DNA from: Dillenia suffruticosa
Taxonomy: Eukaryota > Streptophyta > Magnoliopsida > Dilleniales > Dilleniaceae
Assembly: GCA_033439265.1 (NCBI GenBank)
Contig: JAVTVX010000026.1
Span: 11,409,001-11,473,000 of the forward strand
DNA: 64,000 bases
Direction of reading: 5' to 3'
The translations under genes were made by a program, and so were the position numbers. This document shows, piece by piece, positions 11,095-21,940 of this stretch (position 1 is its first letter; every line of letters starts with the position of its first letter). The notes beneath the pieces are model-generated. The model searched no databases. It saw only the letters and a program-made list of their open reading frames with translations, and was not told the origin of the DNA.

Positions 11095-12770
11095 CCCAAT
11101 CTATATATAAAAGAAAAATAGGCTTGGCAGTGGCTGTCCCTTGGTTTTTTTTTTTTGGACCCCGAGTTTTTGTTTTCATTCAATTTCTTCATCTTTTTTT
11201 GACTCTTTTTTTTTTTCATTCGGGTTATTCCTCTTTTTATCTTTTTATCTAATTTTGTTTTTTGTTCAGGTCCTTTCTTTTTTTTTGACATAGGTTTCGT
11301 CTCCCTTTTTTTGCCCCACTTGTTAACCCTTGTTTTTTTTAATGATTTTTTTTATTCATGCTCTTTCTCTTTTTTTTTTGACCTCTTTTTTTTTTCCCCC
11401 AAGTATAAAATAAAAAGTGTCATGGGTGTGGTTGTCCTATATTTTTGGGACCCTAGATTTTTTTCTATATATGATTCTTTTTCATTCAAGTCCTTTCTCC
11501 TTTTTTTGACCCAGGTTTTTTTTTTCATTTGGGTCCTTCCTTTTTTTATTTTTTTTACCCAATTTTCTTTTTCGCTTGGATCCTTCGTTTTTTTTGGATA
11601 TATGTTTTTTCCCCTTTTTTGCTCCACTTGTTAAAAACAGTTTTTTTTTCATTCATGTCTTTACTCTGTTTTTTTTTTTCGGATCCGTTTTTTTCTAAGT
11701 ATAAAATAAAAAGTGTGAAGGGTGTGATCGTCCCATATTTTTCAGACCCCAGGTTTTTTTTTCCTATATATCTAAGTATGATAGAAAAAGCAGTGACGGA
11801 GTGGTCGTCCTATCACGTGACCAGCACGTGACCTCAACTTTTTGACCCCGCAACCTTTTTTTTTCATTTAGCTCCTTTTTTTTGAATTCGGGTTCTTCCT
11901 TTTGTTTTTTCCATTCAGGTCCTTTTTTTTCATCGCATAACCAACATGTGACCTCAACTTTCTGAACCGCAACTTTTTTTTTTATTTTCAGGTCCTTCCT
12001 TTTTTCATTCAGGTCCCTTTTTTTCATTCAGGTCCTTCTTTCTTCTTTTTTTTTTTTAAATTTTTTCCTCAGTTCTGCTTTTTTTTTTTTTTAATCAAGA
12101 TATTTTTTTTTTCATTCAGATTCTTCCTTTTTTTTTTGTTCAGGTCCCTTTTTTTTATTCCGGACCATCCTTTTTTTCATTTTTTTATCTAGGTTTTTTT
12201 TTTTTCCATTCGAGTGTTACCTCTTTTTTTTTTACCCTAGTTTTTTTTCCCAAGTTCTTGGTCTTTCTTTTTTAATATTTTTTCATTCAGGTCCTTCATT
12301 TTTTATTTTTTGTCCAGTTTTGTTTTTTTTTTTTTCATCCAGATCTTTTTTTTTTCGTTAGTTGCCTTTTTTTATTTAGATACCTCCTTTTTTATTTTTT
12401 TACCCAGATTTTTTTTTCATTCGAGTGTTTCCGCCCTTTTTTTACCTAGTTTTTTTTCCTAAGTTCTTGGCTCTTTTTTTTTTTTTCATTCAGATCCTTT
12501 TTCTTTTATTTTTTGACCCCGTTTTTTTTCTCTAAAATCCTTCATTTTTTTTGACATAAGTTTTACTGCTTTTCATTTTTTTTACCACTTTATTGCGCTA
12601 CCTTTTATTTTTTTCAACTGTTCAAAAGAATTTTGACACTCTTGGATGGTCTTTTTTTATTTTTAGACCGTAATTTTTTATTTCTTTTTCATTCAGGTAC
12701 CTCCTCGTTTTATTTTTTGAGCTAGTTTTTTTCCTTTTAATTCTTTCGTCCGTTTTTTACATAGGAAATT
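11095..12770. repeat. T-rich array with ~296-bp higher-order units
   Basis: The + strand is a long series of T runs separated by short phrases such as CATTCAGGTCCTTCC and GACCC. Inside it a larger unit recurs: the phrase AAGTATAAAATAAAAAGTG starts at 11401 and at 11697, and a degraded version starts near 11099, giving a period close to 296 bp for about three copies. Further right the order becomes looser, with repeats of the CATTCAGGTCCTT phrase. Composition is strongly strand-asymmetric. Open frames on either strand are products of this composition. Confidence 0.8.
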
Positions 12771-13858
12771 GTAATCCACATCATGTGGGTACTCCAAAAA
12801 AAAATAATTGATGTGGTCGTTCTCTCACGTGGGTTTGGGTTTAGGACTAGAAGTCGTTTTTACTGAAACCTAAGTGAAAGTGTCTTTTATTGTGCAATTA
12901 ATTATTTTATATCTAAAAATGTAAAGAAACATAGCATTATTATTGTGGAGCCCTGTGCACAAGGAAGTGGCATTTATCATGAACATTGACTGGGTCGGGT
13001 GAAATTAGTGAATTAATTACGTAAGAGGAATGGATGCTATGGCACTATTCAACCCCACGGGACAGTGGCATTGGCCATCTGTTTACAGCTAATTTATTTC
13101 AAAAACGAACGTTTGAAATTTATATGAAATATGATAAAATGACAAAGTTCAACGTGTAGCATGAGCTCGATTGCAAACTTTGTTGAGCCAAAACCATTTA
13201 GAACAGTCGAGTTTCCTTTTGTAAAAAACTAAGTGCAAAGTTTTAGCATAAAAACGTTATAAAAAATTTAATTTTTGCTCAAAAAATTTTAATTGTTTTA
13301 CTTAATTAAGAAAAGATTACAATTACAATAAAGTAGAATAAACTCAATTGAAATGGATGACAGTCAAATGGTTGATATTATTCCCTCTCAAATATAATTA
13401 ACTATTAATGAGAGCTGAATTTTCCAAAACAGAATCTATCGGTTTTTAAAATTATTTTAGTTTATTAAAACATTTAAGTAACGTAATAGTGTTTTGGTGT
13501 TATAATTAATAAATGTCGATGAGCTTCAACTTAGGTGGTATTAATCACTATCTCTCTTGTAATAGACTCGGTTTTAAGTCTCACTGTAAATAAAAAAAAA
13601 TAATAAATAAATCACAATCATTATTAAAATTTAAATTTCTTTTATTAAAAGAAATTATTAAATATTGTTAAAGAAATTATCAACCATACAATTATCAAAT
13701 TATGTTACTAGCGTTGTAAGCTATTAGTTAACACTCAACAACTTCCGTAAAAGAAAAATATTTGCGAGCAATAAAATGTAGAAACACTGATGATGAATTA
13801 TGACAGACATTTATGAAGGCTTATAAAGACTTGACCATAAACCCAAGGCATACAAATG
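12771..13858. other. AT-rich spacer, no gene seen
   Basis: No coding motif. A possible tRNA-derived SINE remnant lies at 13530-13615 and is listed separately. Confidence 0.4.
13530..13615 (+). repeat. Possible tRNA-derived SINE remnant
   Basis: CAACTTAGGTGGTATTAA resembles a pol III A box and GGTTTTAAGTCTC, 32 bases on, resembles a B box. An A-rich tail (AAATAAAAAAAA) follows. Both boxes are imperfect and no target duplication was found. Confidence 0.25.
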
Positions 13859-15339
13859 TGTTAACAAATAAGATTTTGATAATAATCAAATTAAAAAAAA
13901 TTTAAGTGGGAAAATAAGCTATGGAGTTAATGAAAAAATATCTGAAATGGGATAAGTAAAATTTATGAATGACCACAACATGGTCAACCGCACACATGCA
14001 TGGTGCACGGGAGCAACCAGCCATGAGCGCTATAAAGCACTCAAGCGGCCAACCACATACACATAAGGCGCATGAGCAGTAGACTACACGTTGCACAGTA
14101 GACCGCATGCGCCTTAGTGTGAACATGCGGCAAATCACAAGCATAGGCGGTCAACTACCAGTGCACAGGTGCGCTCAAGCGGCCAACCGCAAGTGCCTTA
14201 GCATGCACGAGCAATCAACCACTGATCATGAGCGGCCAGCCTCATATGCTTATACGGCCAACTTGCTCTGCTTGTTCAGTTGACTAATAATTCAAACGGT
14301 AAACTACAAAATCATATAAGAAACAATATGCCTTTTTGGTCGACCGAACTAAATATACAGCTGACCAAAACATTCCATATTACAGAATCCAGCCAATCTT
14401 GGTCAAGCATTTGTGTAGAGGTAGATATTAAAAATATTTGTTGAATGTTTAAAAACTAATGACATGGACCAATCAAATTTATTATTTTTGAATTCAAAGT
14501 CATCATGTTGCGTTCTTTAGAAAATCTCTTTTATTTGTCAAGTTAACATTTCTATTGTAGCAAAAAGCCGATTCAAATCTTATTAAGATAAGATTTGCTT
14601 GACGGAAAGAAATAAAGAGTTATTTTACAAACGATAACGAACAAAAGTATTAATTGAGAAATAATTGAGGAAGGTGAAGAGTATTTAATTCCAAATATTC
14701 AAATTTACCTATCCCTCAACGGCATTCTTCAGGAGTGTTTTAAATGCCGAAGTGTTGAAAAATAGATTAACAAAGAAATTAAGCAAAAGAACAACTATTG
14801 TGAGTGAAATACTTACTCTGCCACTCAAAAAACACACTGCATTAAACTCACTTTGTATTCTCTCTATGTGTTTTTCATTTTACTGTGCATTAATTTTTTC
14901 ACATCTGAGAAAACAACCTCTGTAATATTCTCTATGTTCAACTTTGTTACATCTGAGTATTAATCTCACACTTTGTACCACCTTCCTGTATCCTAAAGGA
15001 ATTTGTAGATTGTGCGGATTCATAATCTGGGTTTTGAGAGAGAAAGTACTTTGGAGAGAAGTATCTGAAAGGTTTCACTTGCACTTGTAAATAATTGGAT
15101 TGTAAAGATTTCACTGGTACCTAGGGAAGCAAGTGGGTTACACTATTCGGAGTAATAGTGAAAATCCAGGAGAGTTGCTTGAGAGTGGATGCATATTGGG
15201 TTGTTGAAACCGCTATAAAAATCTCTGTTATGATCTTCTCTTTACTTTTAGTTTGCTTAATTTAGTTTTTTCAGTTTTAAACAGTCAAAAATCATAAAAA
15301 ATTAAAAAACAACTATTCACCTCCTCTAGTTATTTTACA
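13859..15339 (+). repeat. 5' LTR of SIRE-like copia element
   Basis: It begins TGTTAACAAATAAGATTTTG, matching the usual start of SIRE-type LTRs (TGTTAA... GATTTTGATGATAA), and ends ATTCACCTCCTCTAGTTATTTTACA two bases before the primer-binding site. The 1481-bp length fits the family. It contains an array of GCGGCCAACCGC-like phrases at 13975-14305. The segment GAGAGTGGATGCATATTGGG near the end is the equivalent of the 'AGTGGATGTAGGC' phrase in the minus-strand solo LTR at 44589. Confidence 0.65.
13975..14305. repeat. Array of GCGGCCAACCGC-like phrases in the LTR U3
   Basis: About ten imperfect phrases of the form (G/A)(C/G)GG(C/T)CAAC(C/T)(G/A)C(A), often followed by CAT/AAG and preceded by GAGC or TCAA, recur every 26-34 bases (clear at 13980, 14044, 14141, 14175, 14230, 14256). 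The stretch is much richer in G+C than its flanks. Confidence 0.6.
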
Positions 15340-15340
15340 A

Positions 15341-15353
15341 TGGGTATCAGAGC
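15341..15353 (+). other. Copia primer-binding site
   Basis: TGGGTATCAGAGC differs by one extra base from TGGTATCAGAGC, the initiator-Met tRNA primer-binding site of plant copia elements. Confidence 0.75.
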
Positions 15354-15415
15354 AAATACCTAGTTCAGTTTTATGTTTCACAACTTTACTCCTGACTCTT
15401 AACGAAATTTACAAA

Positions 15416-15927
15416 TTGAATGTAAACAACACAGACTTAAAGAACATGATGAATATGTTAGAAATTAAAAACAATAAACTAGTTGAAGAAAATAAAAGAC
15501 TCAAATCAGAAAATGAAAATCTTAAAATAGAAAATAATGAACTAAAAGAAGCAAAATATTTACTAGAAGCAAGGAAGAAAATAAATGATCAAAACAACTA
15601 CTTCTTAACTGATGATTTGGATGAACTGAGAGAAAAAAAACCTCTTGAAAGAAGAAAAGAATGAACGTAAAGAAGAAATTGAAATACTAAGGAAGGAGAA
15701 TGAAGAATTAAAGGAGGAAAATTTGCACATGAATGAAAATTTGAAAGATTACAAAGGAAAACAAATACTCGAAGAAGAAAACAAAGAAGATGAACTAAAA
15801 CAAGAAAGAGAAAAGAATAAGAAATTAAGCTCATTACTACACAAATTTATTGAGGGACAAGAAAATTTTAATTTAATAATAGGAGCTCAGAGAGCAGTAT
15901 ATGACAAGATCAGATTAGGTTACAAAA
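15416..15927 (+). pseudogene. gag: Copia gag, coiled-coil part (upstream of insertion)
   Basis: Two overlapping open stretches (15416-15664 and 15645-16001) encode a continuous Lys/Glu/Asn/Leu-rich coiled coil with clear heptads, split by a frame change at an eight-A run near 15632-15640. It ends with FIEGQENFNLIIGAQRAVYD and a Gly-Tyr, the motif before the zinc knuckles in SIRE-type gag. It begins only about 60 bp after the primer-binding site, so the capsid part of gag has been deleted. The residues beyond about 15927 are encoded by the inserted transposon. Confidence 0.65.
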
Positions 15928-15939
15928 CTGTGACGGATT

Positions 15940-16500
15940 TAGTAACAAAAAATTTTTCGTCGCTGTTTTGCAACAAAATTAGTGACAAAAATTATTCATG
16001 ACTAAATTAGCAACGGATATATTATTCGTGATTAAATTCATTGCTAAATTGGCAACGAAAAATTTTTAGTCGTTAAATCCGTCGCAAAATAACGACAAAT
16101 TTTTTTTTGTTACAAATTCGTCACTAATTAGCGACGAGTATAAATTTCATGGCTAAATTTTACCACGGATATTGTTATCCGTCGCTAAATTTAGCGACAA
16201 AAACATTTCGATGCAAATTTCATCACCAAATTTAGCGACGAAAAATTTTCGTCATAAATTTCATTACTTATTAGTTACAAAAATTTTTCGTCACAAAATT
16301 CATCGCTAATTAGCCACGGTAAAAATATTTGTCTCAAAATTTAGCAACAAATTTCAAAATTCGTGGCTAAATTTATCACTAATTAGCTACAAAAAAATAT
16401 TTGTGACAAAATTCGTCATTAATTAGTCATAAAAAAATATTCGTGACTAAATTTGTCACTAATTTATTACCGAAATTTCAAAATTCATGACCAATTTCCA
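15940..16500. repeat. Subterminal GCGACGAA/TTCGTCGC repeats (left side)
   Basis: Roughly 20 imperfect copies of 'AATTCGTCGCTAATTAGCGACGAA'-type half-palindromes in both orientations. Such subterminal repeats are the binding sites of the small accessory protein in characterised CACTA systems; here that role is inferred. Confidence 0.65.
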
Positions 16501-16994
16501 AGCAAAAATCCTAGACTACTATATTAGGAAATATTTTTAATCGTATCTCTATTTTTAACCTATTCTAAAGAACGAAATCAAATTAAATACATATTGAATA
16601 TTACAATTCTCACAAATTTGATAATTTTCAATAATAAATAATTCAACAAATCTATAACAAATAATTTTCAATTAGTCACGGCTATCGAGTTCACCATTCA
16701 TGCTTTTTGTCTTTTATATCCATTCGTTTCTTTCACATAGTTTAATTATTTTTGAAAGTTCAATTGTTTATCTTTATTTGTTATTGTCATTAGCAAAGAA
16801 CACAATAGATCATACATTCACGTTCGACGATCTATCTCATCTTGCAAGTAGATCAAAGAGTAGTTTTCGGATAATGGTGGCAGTGAGACGGAAGACTACT
16901 GATAGGCGGTTGTCCATTTATACACTATTATATGGTTTTAAAAAAATAAAAAAATGATAAAATAAAACAAAAAATAAGAAAACAAAAAATAAAG
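16088..16994 (+). repeat. ~0.9-kb direct repeat, left copy (flanks LINE)
   Basis: This copy begins AATAACGACAAATTTTTTTT and runs to ...AAAAAATAAAG. The same sequence, with scattered substitutions and small indels, is found at about 19601-20530. Shared landmarks include TCCTAGACTACT, TCCATTCGTTTCTTTCA and GACGATCTATCTCATCT. The left copy stops exactly where the LINE begins. Confidence 0.85.
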
Positions 16995-16998
16995 TTCT

Positions 16999-18060
16999 GT
17001 CCAAGATCATCATTCAAAGGTTGAGACCTTTTTTGCAGAATCTAGTGGGAGATCACCAGAGTAGTTTTCTCCCTAATATGGGAACTTTGAACAACACGGT
17101 CATCACTCAGGAGGTGATTCATTCTCTAAGAAAGTCTAAAAGTAAAAAACAGTTCATGATTCTCAAAGTTGATCTAAGGAAAGCTTATGACAGCATTAGT
17201 TGGGAGTACTTAGGGCGGGTGTTGGTGGATTTCAATCTGCCCCGAGAGCTCATTAAACTCATCATGTTTTCTGTCTCTGTAGGGAAGATCTCTTTGCTGT
17301 GGAATGGAGAAGTTCTCCCCTCTTTCAAGCCTGGTCACGGGCTAAGATAGGGAGATTCTCTATTGCCATATCTCTTTATCCTCGCAATAGAATGGCTAGT
17401 TTACATGATCCAAGATAGAGTGAGGAGAGGCTCCAGGTAGCCGTTCAAAGTCAGTAGAAGTGGTCCTTCAATTTCTCATTTACTCTACGCTGATGATCTC
17501 TCTTATTTGCGAAAGCTGACGATCTGAATATGAGTAATGTGTTGGAATGTTTAAAAGAGTTTATAGCAGAGAGTGAGCTTACCATTAACCCTGGCAAGTC
17601 TAAATAATGGTTCTCTAATAGAGTTTCCTGGACCCTTAAGGATTCCCTTACGGCCATAAACAAATTTTCCATAGCTGCTAATTTTGGGAAGTACCTTGGC
17701 ACTCCTATCATCCATAAAAGAGTGGATAGCCAAACCTTTGGTTTTATTGTGGAGAAGGTCCAGAGTAGACTGGAAAATTGGAAAGCCAAACTTCTCAATC
17801 CAGCCGAGAGGAAGGTGCTGATCAAATCTGTCAATGTAGCCCTCCCTTTGTTCTCTATGCAAACGTCGTGGCTTCCTAAGTCCATTTGTAAAAAACTTGA
17901 CAAAATCAATCGAGACTTTTTTTAGAGATGGGCTGGTGATTGCAAGAAGGTTCATTTGGTAGGCTGGGAGAAGGTCTGTAATCCCAAAAAGTTCGGTGGG
18001 TTAAGCCTGAGGACAATTAGAGATTCCAATCTCGCTCTCATGGCTAAGTTGGGATAAAAC
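16999..18060 (+). pseudogene. LINE reverse transcriptase (partial, broken)
   Basis: Plant L1-type RT motifs in order: the LVGDHQSSFLP region, ITQEVIHSLRKSK, the ILKVDLRKAYDSISWEYL motif with catalytic Asp, ISLLWNGE, the (broken) GLRQGD-type motif where a stop falls at 17347, and YADDLS at about 17489 with the catalytic Asp pair. The thumb region follows at 17722-17925, then GGLSLRTIRDSNLALMAKLG. Stops occur at 17347, 17437, 17605 and 17923 among others. The N-terminal part of RT is missing. Confidence 0.85.
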
Positions 18061-18539
18061 ATCATTAAGGGTAATGATAATTTATGGTGCAGGGTGCCTA
18101 AGAAGTAAATATCTCAAAGAAGAAAATCTGTTAAATCATAGAGTCAGGCCTGGTGCTTCAATGGTTTGGAAAGGCATCATTAGAAGCAGGGATCTCCTGG
18201 CCAAAGACTTAAGGTAGAAGGTGTGAGATGGCTCAAATATCAGGTTCGGCATGATATTTGGACTGGGAATGAACCGCTGATCAAGAGTTCCCTCAATTTC
18301 CCTTTGCAGTCTTCTACTAACATCAGGGTAAACCAGTTCATATCCAATAACAAGGAATAGATCACTGAAGAGCTGCAAGTCAATCTCCCGATGGCTAAGG
18401 TTGAAGAAATTAGGAGTGTGATAATCCCTAGAAACAACAGAGTAGTCGATGGTATTTACTGGGATGGAAGTGGAGATGGAAACTTCTCGGTTGCTCCAAC
18501 TTATAGGCTCTGCCATTACTAAAGACATGGAGGTCATCA

Positions 18540-19585
18540 GGAGGAGGAAGACTGGAGTTGGATTTGGAAAATTACAGGGCCTGAGAGGGTGAAATTCTTC
18601 GTGTGGTTGGCGGCAAGCAACAAAATCATGACAAATGTCGAAAGGAAGAAAAGACACTTCACTATGGAGGATGACTGCCTGCTCTATAGAGGTTCAAAGG
18701 AGACGACTCTTCATTGTTTGAGAGACTGCGGTGCAACTAAAGAAGTGTGGAGAATTGTCCTTCCTGGAGTGGAAAGTGCTGACAGCTTCTGGTCTTCGAA
18801 TGTGTTCAGCTTGCTGAAGTTTGGCTATGAACATAGATGTTTTCCATCTAGACAAGAGCAAGTTTCTTGCTACCGTCTGGATCCTCTAGAAGGCCTAGTG
18901 CAGACGTGTTTACCAGAATCAGGAGATGCCAGTTATCTTGGTCGCTAGATGGGCGCTGAACTTCAGTAGGGAAATCAAATTTGCTAGCAGTAAAGAGGTT
19001 GTGATGACTCCGGGCAACAAGGTGTGGATCAGTTAGATTCCTCCTAGGAGTAATAGTTTTAAGCTCAATATTGATGGCTCGGAAGCGTCAAATGGTCATG
19101 CGGTAGCAGGGAGCATCATTCGCAATGATTCAGGAGACTAGGTGGCGGCTTTCGCAGTCAATGTGGGTAGCTGCTCAGTCTTCATTGTAGAGCTTTGGGG
19201 AGTTAGGGAAGGCCTCTTCCTTGCGAACAAGAGGGGAATAAAGAACATCGAGTTGGAAGTGGACTCCTTAACTGTTCTTAATCTTCTCAGTGAGGGGATT
19301 GCAGATAACCATCCTCTTGGAAATATAATTCAAGATTGCCAGGAGCATATGAATGAAGTAAATGTCGTAAGAACTTGCCACACTTTCAGATAGGGCAACA
19401 AGTGTGCCGACCATCTTGCAGCTCTCAGTCACAACTACACTCCAGGTCTGCATGAGTTCGCTTTGCCTCTGCCATCCTTGTCAAGGCTGTTGCAAGATGA
19501 CAGGATGGGAGCTAAGTCTTTGAGGCTCAAGTGTAGATCCTCGTTTGATAGGCCCAGAGGTTTCGGCTTGGGTCTGTAATCTCTC
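18540..19585 (+). pseudogene. LINE zinc-binding and RNase H domains (broken)
   Basis: At 18555-18780 is the zf-RVT region of plant LINEs: KITGPERVKFFVWLA, then a degraded Cys/His set ending in LHCLRDCGATKEVW. At about 19060-19450 is a C-terminal RNase H: LNIDGS with the first Asp, VELWGVREGL with the Glu, ELEVDSLTV with the second Asp, and the NKCADHLAALSHNY end. In-frame stops at 18946, 19033, 19138 and 19391 inactivate it. C-terminal RNase H is a known property of many plant L1 lineages. Confidence 0.8.
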
Positions 19586-19602
19586 TTCCTCATAAAAAAA
19601 AA

Positions 19603-20530
19603 TAGCGAAGAATTTTTTTTGTTACAAAATTCGTCACTAATTAGCGACGAATATAAATTTCGTGACTAAATTTTATCACAAATACTGTTATCCATCGCTA
19701 AATTTAGCGACGAAAACATTTTGATGCAAATTTCATCACCAAATTTAGCGACGAAAAATTTTCGTGACAAATTTCGTCGTTTATTAATTACAAAAATTTT
19801 TCGTCACTAAATTCGTTATTAATTAGTCACGGTAAAAATATGTATCACAAAATTTAGCAACAAACTCCAAAATTCATGATAAAATTCGTCACTAATTAGC
19901 TACAAAAAAATATTTGTGACAAAATTTGTCGCTAATTAACTACAAAAAATATTCATGGCTAAATTTATTGCGAATTTATTACCGAAATTTCAAAATTCAT
20001 GACTAATTTCTAAACAAAAATCCTAGACTACTTCATTAGAAAATATTTTTAACCATATCTCTATTTTTAACATATTCTAAATAACGAAATCGAATTAAAT
20101 ACACATTGAATATTATAATTCTTACAAATTTGATAATTTTTAATAATAAATAATTCAACTAATTTGTAACAAATAATTTTCAATTAGTCACGAATATCGA
20201 GTTCACCATTTGTGTTTTTTATCTGTTACATCCATTCGTTTCTTTCATATAGTTCAATTATTTTTGAAAATTCAGTTGTTCATTTTTATTCGTTATTATT
20301 ATCAGCAACAAACACAATAAATCATACATTCACATTCGACGATCTATCTCATCTGGCAAATAGATCAAAGAGTAGTTTTCGGATGATGGCGGCAGTGAGA
20401 CAAAAAGCTACTGATAGGTGATTGTTCATTTATAGACTATTCTATGGTTTCAAAATGATAAAATATAAAATAAAAAAATATAAAATGATAAAATAAAACA
20501 AAAATAAGAAAATAAAATATAAAATGTTAA
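19603..20530 (+). repeat. ~0.9-kb direct repeat, right copy (flanks LINE)
   Basis: This copy begins immediately after the LINE A-tail at the position equivalent to the start of the copy at 16088, and then runs on into the rest of the CACTA-like element. By eye the copies are roughly 85-90% alike; an alignment was not run. Confidence 0.85.
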
Positions 20531-20714
20531 ACTTAATTTTTTTTAAATTAGCATGTTATATTATATTATATTATATTATTATTTTATTTTATTAATTTAT
20601 ATTAACTAATTATATTTATTATTTTATAATATTTTAAATTAGCATTTTATTTTAGTATTTTATATATATATTTTTTAAAGAATAATATTAATTTATTTTT
20701 TAAATCTTTTATTA

Positions 20715-21480
20715 TTTAGCGGCGGATTCGAAATCCGTCGCTAAATTTAGTGATGAATTCCAGAATCCATTGCTAAATTAGCGACAGATTTTTTATTTCC
20801 GTCTCTAAATTTTGTGACGGAAATGGAAAATCCTTCGCCAAATTAATTATTATTTAATTATTATATTTTATTTAATTACATTTAAAATTTAGCGATAAAT
20901 TTGGGATTTCCGTTGCTAAATATAGCGATGGAAATAAAAAATCCATCTCTAAATAAATCGCTAAATAAATTTATTATTTAATTGTTATATTAATATTATA
21001 TTTTATTTAATTATATTCAAAATTTAGCCACAGAAATGGAAAATCTGTCGCTAAATTAATTTATTATTTAATTATTATATTAATATTATGTTTTATTTAA
21101 TTATATTTAAAATTTAGCGTCGGATATGTGATTTTTGTTGCTAAATTTAGCGATGGAAATCATAAATCCATCGCTAAATTAATTTATTATTTAATTATTA
21201 TATTAATATTATATTTTATTAATTATATTTAAAATTTAGCAATGAATTTGGGATTTCTGTTGCTAAATTTAGTGACGGAAATGGAAAATCCATCTCTAAA
21301 TTATTTATTATTTAATTATTATATTAATATTATATTTTATTCAATTATATTTAAAATTTAGCGACGAAAATGGAAAATCCGTCGCTAAATTAATTTATTA
21401 TTGAATTATTATATTTTATTCAATTATATTTAAAATTTAGTGATGGATTTCTCGGATCCGTTGCTAAATTTAGTGATGAA
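20715..21480. repeat. Tandem AT-rich spacer / GCGACGG hairpin array
   Basis: Short inverted repeats of the form TTTAGCGACGGAAAT..AATCCGTCGCTAAA alternate with a ~60-70 bp AT-only spacer (TAATTTATTATTTAATTATTATATTAATATTATATTTT). About six spacer copies occur. Each GCGACGG unit can fold into a hairpin. It lies in the right subterminal region of the CACTA-like element. Confidence 0.8.
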
Positions 21481-21669
21481 CAATTTTTCGTTACTAAATT
21501 CGTAACAAAATAGTGACAGATTTGTGGTTTTCGTCGCTAAACTTTTGTGATGCGTCATTAGCGATAAAAAAATTTTCCTTACTAAATCCGTCACAAATAT
21601 TTTTAGCTACGAATTTTTGTGAAATTTTTGTCACTAAATCCGTTAATAAAACCATATTTTTTTGTAGTG

Positions 21670-21940
21670 AAATCTTAAAACAAAAACTATATGCCATTAT
21701 TGTATGAAATTTGGACACAGTGCCTTTCATTATAAGCTAAGGAGATAGAGCAACGAACAAAAAATCAAAAGATCATATATGAATCAAAATGTAGACATTG
21801 CCATACAATTGGAAATCGCTCAAATATGTGCTGGTTTAAAAATTCAGTACCCAAGATATCATTAAAATGGGTGCCCAAAAATCTGTTGGAGGCTAGCAAT
21901 GTCGGAGCAAAAGGAATCTGGATACCAAAGTGAAAGATGT
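21670..21940 (+). pseudogene. gag: Copia gag C-terminus (downstream of insertion)
   Basis: Two CCHC-type zinc knuckles are visible in different frames: CHYCMKFGHSAFHY (last Cys replaced by Tyr) near 21692, and CRHCHTIGNRSNMC (His position is Asn) near 21792. They are followed by LKWVPKNL and GAKGIWIPK, the motif pair that follows the knuckles in SIRE-type copia elements. The sequence stops at about 21931. Pol does not follow. Confidence 0.65.

Larger units (their letters stand above)
16995..19602 (+). mobile_element. 5'-truncated L1-type LINE
   Basis: A non-LTR retrotransposon fragment starting inside the RT domain and ending with an A-tail (19594-19602). RT, zinc-binding and RNase H domains are recognisable in order. 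The endonuclease and ORF1 are absent, as expected of 5'-truncated target-primed insertion. Many stops and frameshifts show age. It is flanked by the ~0.9-kb direct repeats rather than the usual 7-20 bp duplications. Confidence 0.85.
15928..21669 (+). mobile_element. Non-autonomous CACTA-like DNA transposon inside copia gag
   Basis: The right end reads ...TTTTTTTGTAGTG (reverse complement CACTACAAAAAAA), the CACTA terminus, followed by AAA. The left end keeps ACGGATTTAGT-ACAAAAA, which pairs with the sub-end of the right side, but the first CACTA bases are lost or altered, so the left border is approximate. Many subterminal repeats of GCGACGAA/TTCGTCGC lie on both sides. No transposase is visible. 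Copia gag sequence stands on both outer sides and resumes in a compatible frame, proving a later insertion into the copia element. Confidence 0.65.
13859..21940 (+). mobile_element. SIRE-like Ty1/copia element, split and 3'-truncated
   Basis: LTR 13859-15339, primer-binding site at 15341, and gag C-terminal pieces at 15416-15927 and 21670-21930, separated by a CACTA-like insertion. The LTR start (TGTTAACAAATAAGATTTTG), the primer-binding site and the gag architecture (long coiled coil, QR-DK-GY motif, CCHC knuckles, then Trp-Val-Pro-Lys motifs) fit SIRE/Maximus-type copia elements. The N-terminal half of gag, all of pol and the 3' LTR are missing from the window. Confidence 0.7.

Noticed and set aside
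11311-11831. Phe-rich and Lys-rich frames of about 100 codons in the T-rich block
   Set aside because: Low-complexity translation of T or A runs, present on both strands.
21494-21730. 78-codon minus-strand and 64-codon plus-strand frames at the CACTA-like right end
   Set aside because: Translations of the terminal repeats on both strands.
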